From contig NZ_CCEJ010000003.1 in the NCBI RefSeq assembly GCF_000750955.1, positions 124,001-188,000 on the forward strand: DNA of 64,000 nt, given 5' to 3'. The stretch's first letter is position 1. Every line of letters starts with the position of its first letter. Shown here one piece after another: positions 1-8,106 of this stretch. A program made the position numbers and the translations under genes. This DNA comes from Criblamydia sequanensis CRIB-18 (GTDB taxonomy: Bacteria; Chlamydiota; Chlamydiia; Chlamydiales; Criblamydiaceae). The notes beneath the pieces are model-generated. The model saw only the letters and a program-made list of their open reading frames with translations, had not been told where the DNA came from and did no database searches.

Positions 1-746
1 TTAAATACGCGCTTTCTTATCCAAGAGAGGAAAACAGGTCTTCTGAATATTTGGCAAATTTTACAGTGAATCAAGAAAAGTTTCCTAAAGTCATCAAAAC
101 CCTTCAAAAGGTGTATGATTTGCAAAAACAAAAAAGAGGGGAGGGGTTAGCGTGTATTCAAAGTTTAACTTCTTATATCAATAAAAAAGGAAAGAATAAA
201 TGCCTTGTCACCATGCCTTATTATGCGAATGGGTCTTTAAAAGAGTATTTATTGAACAACAAGCAAATAAATGATCCTAAATCTTTTTTTGTAAACGTCC
301 TAAGAGGAATTCATTCTCTTCATCAATTAGGCCTGGTTCATGGGGATATTCATTCAGGAAACCTCCTTGTTGATTGTGAAGGTCAAGTATTTGTAGCAGA
401 CTTTGATAAAATAAGAGGTGTAAGGCATCTTCTTAAAAATCCGATAAACCTGAACACGGCTCCGGAGCTTCTGGAAGCTTTAGCCGAGGCCAAAACTTTA
501 GATATTAAAGTTCTTATTGAAAAATATAGGTTAAGTCAAAAAATTGATTCTTGGATGGCAGGTTTACTCTTTACCAACATTGTTAAGACCTTTAATAAAG
601 CTCTCTTTGCAGCTTCAAATCCACTTTCTTGCCTCCCAAAAAAAGGTGAAGAAATCCTGGAAAGAATGCAGGAAGTAAAACCTGAGAATAGGATTTCAGT
701 GGCTTGCGCTCTCAAGGAATTTGAAGAGCTCGAGTTAGGAGCTTAA
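1..746 (+). CDS. Protein-kinase-like protein, 5' end outside the window
   Basis: The reading frame is open from the first bases of the window, so the N-terminus lies upstream; the TTG at 51 is not a convincing start. The visible part is a kinase C-lobe. The catalytic loop reads HGDIHSGN, the metal-binding DFG is DFD, APE is intact (TAPELL), and an F-helix-like segment (DSWMAGLL) follows. A final PENRISVACAL matches the usual end of eukaryotic-like kinases (PEKRPT...AL). The catalytic loop has G for the Arg of HRD and H for the catalytic-loop Lys, as in aminoglycoside/choline kinases, while the APE and F-helix segments look eukaryotic-like. The substrate is unknown; a Ser/Thr kinase effector or a regulator is possible. 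The ATP-binding Lys cannot be judged because it would lie outside the window. Confidence 0.7.
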   Translation, partial: KYALSYPREENRSSEYLANFTVNQEKFPKVIKTLQKVYDLQKQKRGEGLACIQSLTSYINKKGKNKCLVTMPYYANGSLKEYLLNNKQINDPKSFFVNVLRGIHSLHQLGLVHGDIHSGNLLVDCEGQVFVADFDKIRGVRHLLKNPINLNTAPELLEALAEAKTLDIKVLIEKYRLSQKIDSWMAGLLFTNIVKTFNKALFAASNPLSCLPKKGEEILERMQEVKPENRISVACALKEFEELELGA

Positions 747-915
747 TTTTACTTTAGTTTTTTTTCAAAAGCCCTCTCTTTTACTTAACTTTTAATAGTT
801 AAACGACTCACTCTCTTTTAGTTAGTTAATGTTTATTGAATTTTGTTTTTAAACTATGCTAACGTCAAAAAAGGGTTCGAAGCGATTAGCCCGCTAAATT
901 AAAAGAGATAATCAT

Positions 916-3345
916 ATGGGTACAGAATCTATAGCGACGTCCGTTTATTTAAGCCCTGAGCTCATAACAGGTCAGGTTATTCATTTGCATGCCGCAATCT
1001 ATCGCGCTTGTACGCAAAAGGTCGAAGAATTTGCCATTAAATCTCTTAAAATACTTTTTTATCCAATAACTTTAGGAATTTCATTCTCAAGAAGGGCGGC
1101 AATTGTAGATTTTTGCTTGATGACACCCTTGAAGGTTGCGAATGTAGCCTATGAAAAAGTAATGGATAAGCCGCTCTTAGATTCTGCGAAACTAAAAACA
1201 CGCATTCAAAAAAAACAGAAGCTTGAAAAAAAGCAAATGAGAATAACTTTTGGAAAGGAAAGTCCGAAAGCTTATTTTTGCAGGCAATCTGCGGCTTATG
1301 TAAATTTAATTATCCCTAAACTTTTGGCTGAAGAAATGAGCATTCTGCCGGAAGCTTTTGAAAGCTATGTCCTCTTTAGATTGGGCTACTTTTTTAGATA
1401 TGTCAATTATCAATTCGATAAAAAATTGGATTATAAGAATACAGCCATTAAGCATGTTTTTGGACAAGCGATGACTCGCCGTTTAATAAAAGCCAGAACC
1501 AACCTTTCGCACTTTGTTTGTTCTCCAATTTATGTAAAGGGCTTGATCGATGTTGAATTTCTCTTTCTAAAGGCTTTGACAAAGTTATTGAATTCAAAAA
1601 GTCAAGATTCCGGAAAAATAAAAAAAATAATCAAATTGTTGATTCGAGGTCTTGGAAAAGCATTTTCAGAACAGCCTCTTATCGAGAATTTTTTGAGAGA
1701 GCACACTTTTCATTCTAAAGAGGAAGCTTTTATAGCAAGGCTTGAGTGGCATAAACAAAATGGAAGCCTTCCCAAAAGTTTACCGGATCCCTCAGAGGAG
1801 AGATTGACGACCGGAAACTTATGCAAAAAACTAGATGAAAAATTGGAAAAATTTTTAGTTGATAAGCTGCAACTATTCTTACCGAAGTCATCGAGCGCTT
1901 TTTCAGATAGTAAATTTCTTCGTCTCGCTTATTACTTAGAGGGTAAAGATGCGGTTATTAAATTAGCTTCTCACCTTATCGTAAAGTTTGGAATCAATCA
2001 AATTGTAGACCCGCATCTTTTTGCTATAGCCATTTTGAATAGCAGCGGAAATTTTACTCTAGATCTTGAATTAGATGGATTTGGCGAAGGAAAAGAAAGC
2101 ATTATCTTGAAAGCCGGAAAAAAGATGATGCTTGATAAGAATCTTGATAAAATTAAAATTTACAACAATTCAAAGTTAAAAGCCTCCCCTAATGGTCTTG
2201 AAGGCATTAAGCAAAGAAAAGAAGCTAGGGATCGCTTGCAAAAATTCATTGCTAAGATGATTTATGATCTAATTAAAACAGAAAATTTTCGTCAGCCCGA
2301 GACGATTTTCAAATTATTTAGGGAAAAAGCGCATGAATTACCTTTTATAGGAACCGCTACAACCACGCTTCATTTTTTAGTAAACGGCACTTTTTTCTCT
2401 CTCGGCTATTTATTTAGGGATTCAGCTGAAACTGAAACTTCCTACCTTAGATGGATGTTTCAAAAGCTTTCAGGAAAAAAACTGGCTAATTTTCTTTCTG
2501 AACGTATAGTAGCTTTGATTTATCACCCCTCTTGGCGAATAACTGTTATGCAAATACTAGATGATTTCATTGAGTTTTTTGAAAAGCCGGAAGAAATTGT
2601 TATTTCCCAAAAAAAAACATCCATCAATCAGAGCCTTAAACATATCACAGATTTCCTTTTTAACCATTTCACGGATGGAACCGCCGTTCCCTTTAAAGAG
2701 AATATCGGCTCGTGGATCGATTATTACAGCGAAGAAAAAGTGTTAATGCAATTTCTTGATATGTTTGAGTCTGAGAAAAATGATTTTATAGACGAAGTCT
2801 TAGACTCTTTAACGCCTCTTATCAAAGAATCGATTTTGCATACGAGAATAACGGAATCTTTCAGGAAAGAAGGGGTTGCATTTGAAGGAGATGATAAATT
2901 TTTTGAAAGTTTTGTTAAAATCATTCTAGACAAGCTAGTTGACATTGATAGTAATGATAGAAATTCAAAAGTTGAGCTTACCCTTAAAGATAAACTTAAA
3001 ATAAGGGAAGAGCGCATCGATAAATTATTGAGCCTGGATCAAGAAAAAATGAGAAAAAAATTTGCAAGATACGCAAGTCTTGAGGGTTCTAATAAAATTA
3101 ACGGTTGGACATTTGTTGAAAGAAGCGCTCTTCTTGATTTTGAAGAACTTGCCAATGCGCTTCAAGAAGTCGATAAGTCTCATGAAGATTCTGTCGTTAT
3201 TGAAAACAAACCAATAGATGAACCCGAGTGTTTGGATCTTACCACTAAGCGTAAAAAGAAAGCGACAACTAAAGGTGAAAAACCGATTACTAAAAAAGTG
3301 AACGAAGTAGAGACAGATCTTGGGGACTTCACAATTCTTGGGTAG
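916..3345 (+). CDS. Large lineage-specific hypothetical protein (809 aa)
   Basis: I do not recognise this protein. The ATG at 916 follows an AAAAGAGA purine tract about 8 bases upstream. A short hydrophobic stretch lies near residues 45-58 (ILFYPITLGISFS) and another weakly hydrophobic patch near residues 480-500. The remainder is rich in Lys, Glu, Leu and Phe and looks mainly alpha-helical. The last 50 residues are Lys/Glu-rich and probably disordered (KRKKKATTKG). It stands alone on the + strand and its last 17 bases overlap the end of the convergent small gene at 3329-3685. The size, helical character and lack of any enzyme motif resemble other chlamydial lineage-specific proteins, some of which are secreted, but I see nothing that proves secretion. 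Confidence 0.75.
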   Translation: MGTESIATSVYLSPELITGQVIHLHAAIYRACTQKVEEFAIKSLKILFYPITLGISFSRRAAIVDFCLMTPLKVANVAYEKVMDKPLLDSAKLKTRIQKKQKLEKKQMRITFGKESPKAYFCRQSAAYVNLIIPKLLAEEMSILPEAFESYVLFRLGYFFRYVNYQFDKKLDYKNTAIKHVFGQAMTRRLIKARTNLSHFVCSPIYVKGLIDVEFLFLKALTKLLNSKSQDSGKIKKIIKLLIRGLGKAFSEQPLIENFLREHTFHSKEEAFIARLEWHKQNGSLPKSLPDPSEERLTTGNLCKKLDEKLEKFLVDKLQLFLPKSSSAFSDSKFLRLAYYLEGKDAVIKLASHLIVKFGINQIVDPHLFAIAILNSSGNFTLDLELDGFGEGKESIILKAGKKMMLDKNLDKIKIYNNSKLKASPNGLEGIKQRKEARDRLQKFIAKMIYDLIKTENFRQPETIFKLFREKAHELPFIGTATTTLHFLVNGTFFSLGYLFRDSAETETSYLRWMFQKLSGKKLANFLSERIVALIYHPSWRITVMQILDDFIEFFEKPEEIVISQKKTSINQSLKHITDFLFNHFTDGTAVPFKENIGSWIDYYSEEKVLMQFLDMFESEKNDFIDEVLDSLTPLIKESILHTRITESFRKEGVAFEGDDKFFESFVKIILDKLVDIDSNDRNSKVELTLKDKLKIREERIDKLLSLDQEKMRKKFARYASLEGSNKINGWTFVERSALLDFEELANALQEVDKSHEDSVVIENKPIDEPECLDLTTKRKKKATTKGEKPITKKVNEVETDLGDFTILG

Positions 3346-3685
3346 CTTCAGGAGGTTTCTTTTTTGCGACATAGGCTTTTATAAGCAAGGCTCCTATGAG
3401 GAGAACACCGATTGCGCTTAAGCCAGGGTTTACAATAAAAAGGAGCGGGAAAACAACGGATGCAATTAATCCTACCCAAAATATTAGGGAATTATTCTCA
3501 GAGTTTTCAATTTTTTTGATGTCTTTGTTTTTTAATGAACCTTCAGGTGAATCAGAGCTTACTAATTTGTTAGAATCTAAAATAAATTCATTTATTTTTT
3601 TTCCCTCCTCCTCTCCCTCTTTTATTAAATTTTGAGTGGTCTGTAAAAGTAACAAAAGTTTTTCTTCCAAGCTTGTTATCTGCAT
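3329..3685 (-). CDS. Small two-helix membrane protein, Inc-like (118 aa)
   Basis: The N-terminal ~60 residues are hydrophilic and Glu/Lys-rich. They are followed by two hydrophobic helices at about residues 66-85 and 89-107, separated only by a short N-P-G turn, and then a basic tail (YVAKKKPPEATQEL). This bilobed hydrophobic hairpin is the topology used to recognise chlamydial inclusion-membrane (Inc) proteins, which are exported by type III secretion; assignment here is by topology only. The ATG at 3685 has only a weak Shine-Dalgarno sequence (TTGAGA). The gene overlaps the convergent 809-aa gene by 17 bases. It could also be an ordinary inner-membrane protein. Confidence 0.55.
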   Translation of the reverse strand: MQITSLEEKLLLLLQTTQNLIKEGEEEGKKINEFILDSNKLVSSDSPEGSLKNKDIKKIENSENNSLIFWVGLIASVVFPLLFIVNPGLSAIGVLLIGALLIKAYVAKKKPPEATQEL

Positions 3686-3868
3686 AATATCTCAACTATT
3701 AAAAAAGGGAGTTTAAAAATTTTACTTTTTTTGGAACAATGGGAATTTAATGATTTTCAGCCAAAAAATTCTGGTTTAGAACCTAACATTTTTTTAAACG
3801 AAAATTTTGGTTTACCTAAATCTGCCCTTATGGGATTACCTTAGTGTGGTTATAAAAAGGAAGAAAAA

Positions 3869-4471
3869 GTGATTAAAAAAATTTCTCTTGTAATTTTAAC
3901 TTGTATTTTTTTATCCCCTCTCACCCTTTTAGCCGGTGAACAAGAGGCTAAAATCAGAGTTGCCTACTTTCGCCCTGAAGCTTCGATACTGAGAAGAATA
4001 TATGGAAATGGATTTATTCAATATCAATTAGACTACTCATTGAATTTTTGCGGCAAACTAGACTATTTTGCCAATATAGGTTACATGAATAAACACGGAC
4101 ATTCGATCGGAGAAGAAGATCCAACCCGTCTTCGGTTGACTCCGATTAGCACAGGCCTAAAGTATAACTTCGATTTTTGCAATTTTTGCAACGGACTTGA
4201 AGGGTATCTTGGAGCCGGTCTTACTTATTCGCTTCTTCGAATTCATGATGATTCTCCATTCGTTATAAGACATAGCGGAAAAAATAATCTCGGCTGGGTG
4301 GCAAAATCGGGACTGAATTTTACTTTTTGCAACTGCGGTGTAGCTGAAATTTTTCTCGACTATTACTACACGGAATTTCATTTTTCCGGTGTGACAAGCA
4401 ATAACGTTGTCAGAAACGATCTAAATTTGTCAGGTCTTCTTTTTGGCGGCGGCCTTGGCGTAAAATTCTAA
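3869..4471 (+). CDS. Secreted cysteine-containing beta-barrel outer-membrane protein
   Basis: Begins with GTG after AAGGAAGA. Residues 1-22 form a clear signal peptide ending LLAG. The mature part (about 178 aa) has alternating amphipathic strands (YQLDYSLNF, DYFANIGYM, GLEGYLGAGLTYSLL, AEIFLDYYYTEFHF, GLLFGGGLGVKF) and ends in Phe, the usual C-terminal signature for outer-membrane insertion. The size fits an eight-stranded OmpW/OmpX-type barrel. Five cysteines occur in the mature part, in FCGK, FCNFC and FCNC clusters. This fits the disulphide-linked chlamydial envelope, where cysteine-rich outer-membrane proteins give rigidity. Tandem hairpins follow the stop. The barrel is a confident call; the exact family is not. 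Confidence 0.75.
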   Translation: MIKKISLVILTCIFLSPLTLLAGEQEAKIRVAYFRPEASILRRIYGNGFIQYQLDYSLNFCGKLDYFANIGYMNKHGHSIGEEDPTRLRLTPISTGLKYNFDFCNFCNGLEGYLGAGLTYSLLRIHDDSPFVIRHSGKNNLGWVAKSGLNFTFCNCGVAEIFLDYYYTEFHFSGVTSNNVVRNDLNLSGLLFGGGLGVKF

Positions 4472-4483
4472 CCTTTTAGTTTG

Positions 4484-4570
4484 AACCCTTGATTTTGCGC
4501 CTAATCCGTTAGGCAATCAGGGGTTGAAAGAGACCGCTTGTTGGTTTTTAAACAAAAACAAACGGTTTCT
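4484..4570. terminator. Two consecutive hairpins between convergent genes
   Basis: The first stem pairs 4484-4494 (AACCCTTGATT) with 4515-4525, with an inner CCTAA/TTAGG stem. The second pairs about 4530-4549 (GAGACCGCTTGTT...) with about 4554-4570. They lie between the ends of the barrel gene (+) and the ankyrin gene (-) and probably stop transcription from both sides. Confidence 0.55.
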
Positions 4571-4576
4571 TAGCTC

Positions 4577-7500
4577 TTAATTTTTTTCTTGATCAATGGC
4601 TTCTTTCAGCTTGAGAACATGATTATTTTTAGGGTCGAAAAAGTTCCAAATCTTAGAAATATTCACCTCATCGATCGGTTTGCCAATTTCTGTTCCCTTC
4701 TTTAAATGATGAGCAATCTTATTACCTAAGAAGATAAGCCATTTTAAACTTTTGAGCTTCAATAATTTTAAAGGGGGCTTCTCTTTTGATAAAAGAGAAG
4801 CGAATATGGATAGATCAGAAAGAGCTTTTTTAATGGCATCCAGATAAGAGTTGAAGGTCTCTTTATCATTTGCTGCCTTTATGCAGCGCTCGATAAACTC
4901 GATTTCGTTGTAAGTACCTTCTAAAAGCAAGATCTTTGCTTCAAGGGGAGCCATTTCTTTGAGCTTCATTTTAAAATTCGGAATTTGCATTTTTAAAATG
5001 AGATGAAGGGAAGGTTTAGTAAAATTTTCAGGAGCTTCTCCTTTATTTGTAAACTCCTTTAAAGTAGAGGAAAGCCCGACATCGACAAGAGTTTTTGAAA
5101 GATCAAAAAGAAGAGAGGGATCTAGTAAACTAAAAGAGGTCCGACAAGCTCTTCTTACGGCTCTAATTTCATCCTTATCTAAAAAAAAGTGATGGATTTC
5201 TTTAAAGAAAACGACATCTTTTTCATCTTTTTGTTCTAAAGAAGTAGGCGCTAAGGCCTCGCAGAAACGTAATATTTGATAAGACAGTGATTTTATATAA
5301 ATTTCGCTTCTCAAACTTTTTGCCAAAAGGAAAAACTTGTCATATTTAATTTCTTCAAGAATTTTACTAATTCTATCGCAAGCGTTTATCGCGATTTGCA
5401 ATCGATTTATCTGCTGAGGCGTGAAATGAACTTTTTCAACTGCAGATTTTTGTTTGCTTCTTATGGATAAAGGTGGATGGGATTCTTTAGTTTTTTTTGG
5501 CAAAGGAGTCAACTGATCTAAAGGGAAATCATGGATTGGGAATTTTTCTTGGATATCGGAAGATAGAGAGGCTGAGATAGTGATTTCTTTCTTGGAAACC
5601 CGATTAAGTCTTCTTTCTTCTTTTCGTTTAGAGTTTTTTGATACGATTGGGCTTAAGGGCCCGGGCTTTTCCTTAGGTTTTGCAGATTCAATTAAAGAAG
5701 CTCTTTGCTTCTCTAAATTTTTATTTTGCAGCTTCCTTGCTATTTCCTCTGTTTTTAATTCCTTAGTTGTTGGTTTAAAGCCTTTTGCAACTTTAACTTT
5801 TGGAGTTGGCGGTTCATATGAACCAAAATAAAAAGGTTCAGTTTGTGATTTGGGAGCTTTATTTTTTTGATTTTGGTAGGAACTGGCTCTTTGGTAATAT
5901 TTTTTTAATAATTCGTTTATTTCCAAGGAAGGCAATTCTTTATTAGCTGAGGCCGACAAGTTGATTGATAAATTTGATTCATTGAACTCGCTTATTGAAA
6001 CTTCAAATGTTTCAAGGAGTTTTTTGAAAATATTAAAGTAGTCGAGGTTCTCAAATAAAAGAGAAAGCGCTTCGGTTTCCTTTAAAGTCTTCTTTTCCTT
6101 AACGCCTAAAAGGTTGCTACTAATAAGACGATCTAAAAGTGAAGCTTCTTCACGTGTCGCAAGCTTTGCTTTGTCTTTTAGGTCTTGAATCTCCTTAAAA
6201 TAAGAATTGGCTTCTTTTAAGAGCAAATAACTCTCTTTAAAGGTCTGGCAAGCTAATACTTTATTTACCCGATTAAAAATTTCCTTTAAACAGCAAGCGG
6301 CTTTTTCCTTGAGATCCTCGTTTCTAAAAATATTTAATTTGGGTATAGGAAATAGAATTTTAGGGAAGCATCTAAAATATATTTCAAAAGACTCTTCATT
6401 TAAAGTCTCAAGCGCATAACAAAAAGCATTTTTATGCGAGTTATTCTCGTTTAGAAGATCCCAATTTAAATCGGACCAGTTTTGAAGGTAGTCAAAAACA
6501 ACAGGGTTACTTTTAGAAAGAAAAATTAAAAAATTAATAAATGATAGCCCTTGTTTGTTATACACATTAATACTTACATCTCTAATGTATAAATCAATAC
6601 AAGCTAAAATTGAGTTAATCCTTAATTGGTATTTACAAATATTCGCAGATAGCTGAATAAAACAATCTTTCAATAAAGAATAAAATTGATTTTTCTTAAA
6701 AGTGCCTTTATCCATAAGAAATTTAATGATTTCAGGTCTTCCTGCTAGAGTGGCATTAAGAAAAGGGGTGACATTGATGTCATTTAAAACAGTAGGGTCG
6801 ATTTCAACAACTGTTCTGATTCTTTCAAAGCGTATTGGATAGGTAAAAGATTCCTGGAATATCAAACGTGTTTTCTTGACCAAAGCTTGTTTGGTCTTAA
6901 GAGGTTTTATTCTCTTTCGGGAAGAAAGATTTTTTAGCTCTTTTTCCATAATTTCTTTTTGAAATGAATAGACGGCATCATATTTGGAGAGAGTTTCTAA
7001 GGTTATCTCGCTTAATTTCTCATCCAGTATTTTTCTTACGATCTCTAAAGGAAAAGTAGATCGGACAAGAAATCTTTTTATAAAGGTTGTCACATCTTTT
7101 GAAAGCGTTCTTTCCCTTTTATAATTTTTTATTAGCCTGTGGCTATCATAAATATCCACGAGGCGGTGTGAAAGAAATTCTAGATGTGTTTCCAAGGTTT
7201 CTTTATTGAAATTAAAAAAAAGCTCGCTTGCTTTTTTCCATTCAAGGTGTATGGCTTCAGCGTTTCTTTGGATTAAAAGGGTTGCAAGCTCGTTTCTTTT
7301 TTTGGGATCATTAAAAAAAAATGCTTGGGCGAGAGGAAGTTTTATTGTAGAAGATGCGTTTACATTTAGGCGATTGCCGTCGATGATTTGTTTTAACGTT
7401 TCAATTGAGATAAGATCCTTTTCATATAAATCGATAAGCGAATCTAAAAAATTTTTCCCATCTAATTCAAAATTGGTGTCGGCTCCTTTGGAGAGTAAAA

Positions 7501-7867
7501 GTTCTATTAGTGAAAATCGAAACGCAAAAGAGTCCTTTTTGGCTTGTATTTGAGGTGCAAAGAGGGATAAGAAGCACAAAGCAAAGGTGGAATACTCATT
7601 GGGTCCCCGTTTATTTTGATCGAATCCGAGCTCAAATAGAAGATTTATGATTCTAAAATACCCTGATACGAAAGCTAAAAAAAATCCGTTCACGCCTCTG
7701 TATGTAAAAGAATGTAAAACTTCAGGATTTGACTTTACGAGCTTTCTTACTGTTTCAAGTTCATTTTTGCCGCAAGCTTCAAGAAAAGCTCCTAATTCAT
7801 TTTGCGGAAACACGGGGTCGAATGGAAAGAGTGTAGTTGAAGGCTTAAGGGAGGAAGACTGCATCAT
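4577..7867 (-). CDS. Ankyrin-repeat protein with a HEPN/DUF86-like C-terminus (1096 aa)
   Basis: N-terminal residues ~25-135 look like degenerate ankyrin repeats (FLEACGKNELETVRKLV, LIELLLSKGADTNFEL). One further repeat lies near residues 360-395 (VTPFLNATLAGRPEIIKFLM). Residues ~660-800 are low-complexity, Lys/Pro/Ser-rich and probably disordered. The last ~275 residues begin with a helix pair resembling the start of the DUF86 HEPN fold (ISKILEEIKYDKFF ... IRFCEAL-type helix). They end with LKWLIFLGNKIAHH plus an ISKIWNFF helix, which resembles the lRNxlxH helix and its following vW segment, with a ~110-residue insertion between. The Arg of the RNase motif (R-x4-6-H) is replaced, so nuclease activity is doubtful. 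Probably a host-directed protein; the ankyrin part is the safer call. Confidence 0.6.
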   Translation of the reverse strand: MMQSSSLKPSTTLFPFDPVFPQNELGAFLEACGKNELETVRKLVKSNPEVLHSFTYRGVNGFFLAFVSGYFRIINLLFELGFDQNKRGPNEYSTFALCFLSLFAPQIQAKKDSFAFRFSLIELLLSKGADTNFELDGKNFLDSLIDLYEKDLISIETLKQIIDGNRLNVNASSTIKLPLAQAFFFNDPKKRNELATLLIQRNAEAIHLEWKKASELFFNFNKETLETHLEFLSHRLVDIYDSHRLIKNYKRERTLSKDVTTFIKRFLVRSTFPLEIVRKILDEKLSEITLETLSKYDAVYSFQKEIMEKELKNLSSRKRIKPLKTKQALVKKTRLIFQESFTYPIRFERIRTVVEIDPTVLNDINVTPFLNATLAGRPEIIKFLMDKGTFKKNQFYSLLKDCFIQLSANICKYQLRINSILACIDLYIRDVSINVYNKQGLSFINFLIFLSKSNPVVFDYLQNWSDLNWDLLNENNSHKNAFCYALETLNEESFEIYFRCFPKILFPIPKLNIFRNEDLKEKAACCLKEIFNRVNKVLACQTFKESYLLLKEANSYFKEIQDLKDKAKLATREEASLLDRLISSNLLGVKEKKTLKETEALSLLFENLDYFNIFKKLLETFEVSISEFNESNLSINLSASANKELPSLEINELLKKYYQRASSYQNQKNKAPKSQTEPFYFGSYEPPTPKVKVAKGFKPTTKELKTEEIARKLQNKNLEKQRASLIESAKPKEKPGPLSPIVSKNSKRKEERRLNRVSKKEITISASLSSDIQEKFPIHDFPLDQLTPLPKKTKESHPPLSIRSKQKSAVEKVHFTPQQINRLQIAINACDRISKILEEIKYDKFFLLAKSLRSEIYIKSLSYQILRFCEALAPTSLEQKDEKDVVFFKEIHHFFLDKDEIRAVRRACRTSFSLLDPSLLFDLSKTLVDVGLSSTLKEFTNKGEAPENFTKPSLHLILKMQIPNFKMKLKEMAPLEAKILLLEGTYNEIEFIERCIKAANDKETFNSYLDAIKKALSDLSIFASLLSKEKPPLKLLKLKSLKWLIFLGNKIAHHLKKGTEIGKPIDEVNISKIWNFFDPKNNHVLKLKEAIDQEKN

Positions 7868-8054
7868 GAGAATCTATTGGTTAAATTGTGATTACTTTTT
7901 AAGTTAAAACTTTAAATAAACCAAAAAATAGCAGGCATTGTAAATGATGGCGGTTCTTTGCGTAAAGATTTTTATAGCAGGATGTTGATCAAGAAGTTTA
8001 TAGAAAAAATGACATTTTATGCACTTGACGATGAAAATTTTTTCAAACAGGAAA

Positions 8055-8099
8055 GAAAAAAGAAGCTGCCATCTTAAGATACGGATGGCAGCTTCTTTT
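8055..8099 (-). terminator. Strong intrinsic terminator
   Basis: A perfect 14-bp stem pairs 8060-8073 (AAGAAGCTGCCATC) with 8084-8097 around a 10-base loop. On the minus strand it is followed by a T-rich run. It sits 10 bases beyond the stop of the 1121-aa surface protein gene. Confidence 0.85.
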
Positions 8100-8106
8100 A
8101 GAACTC

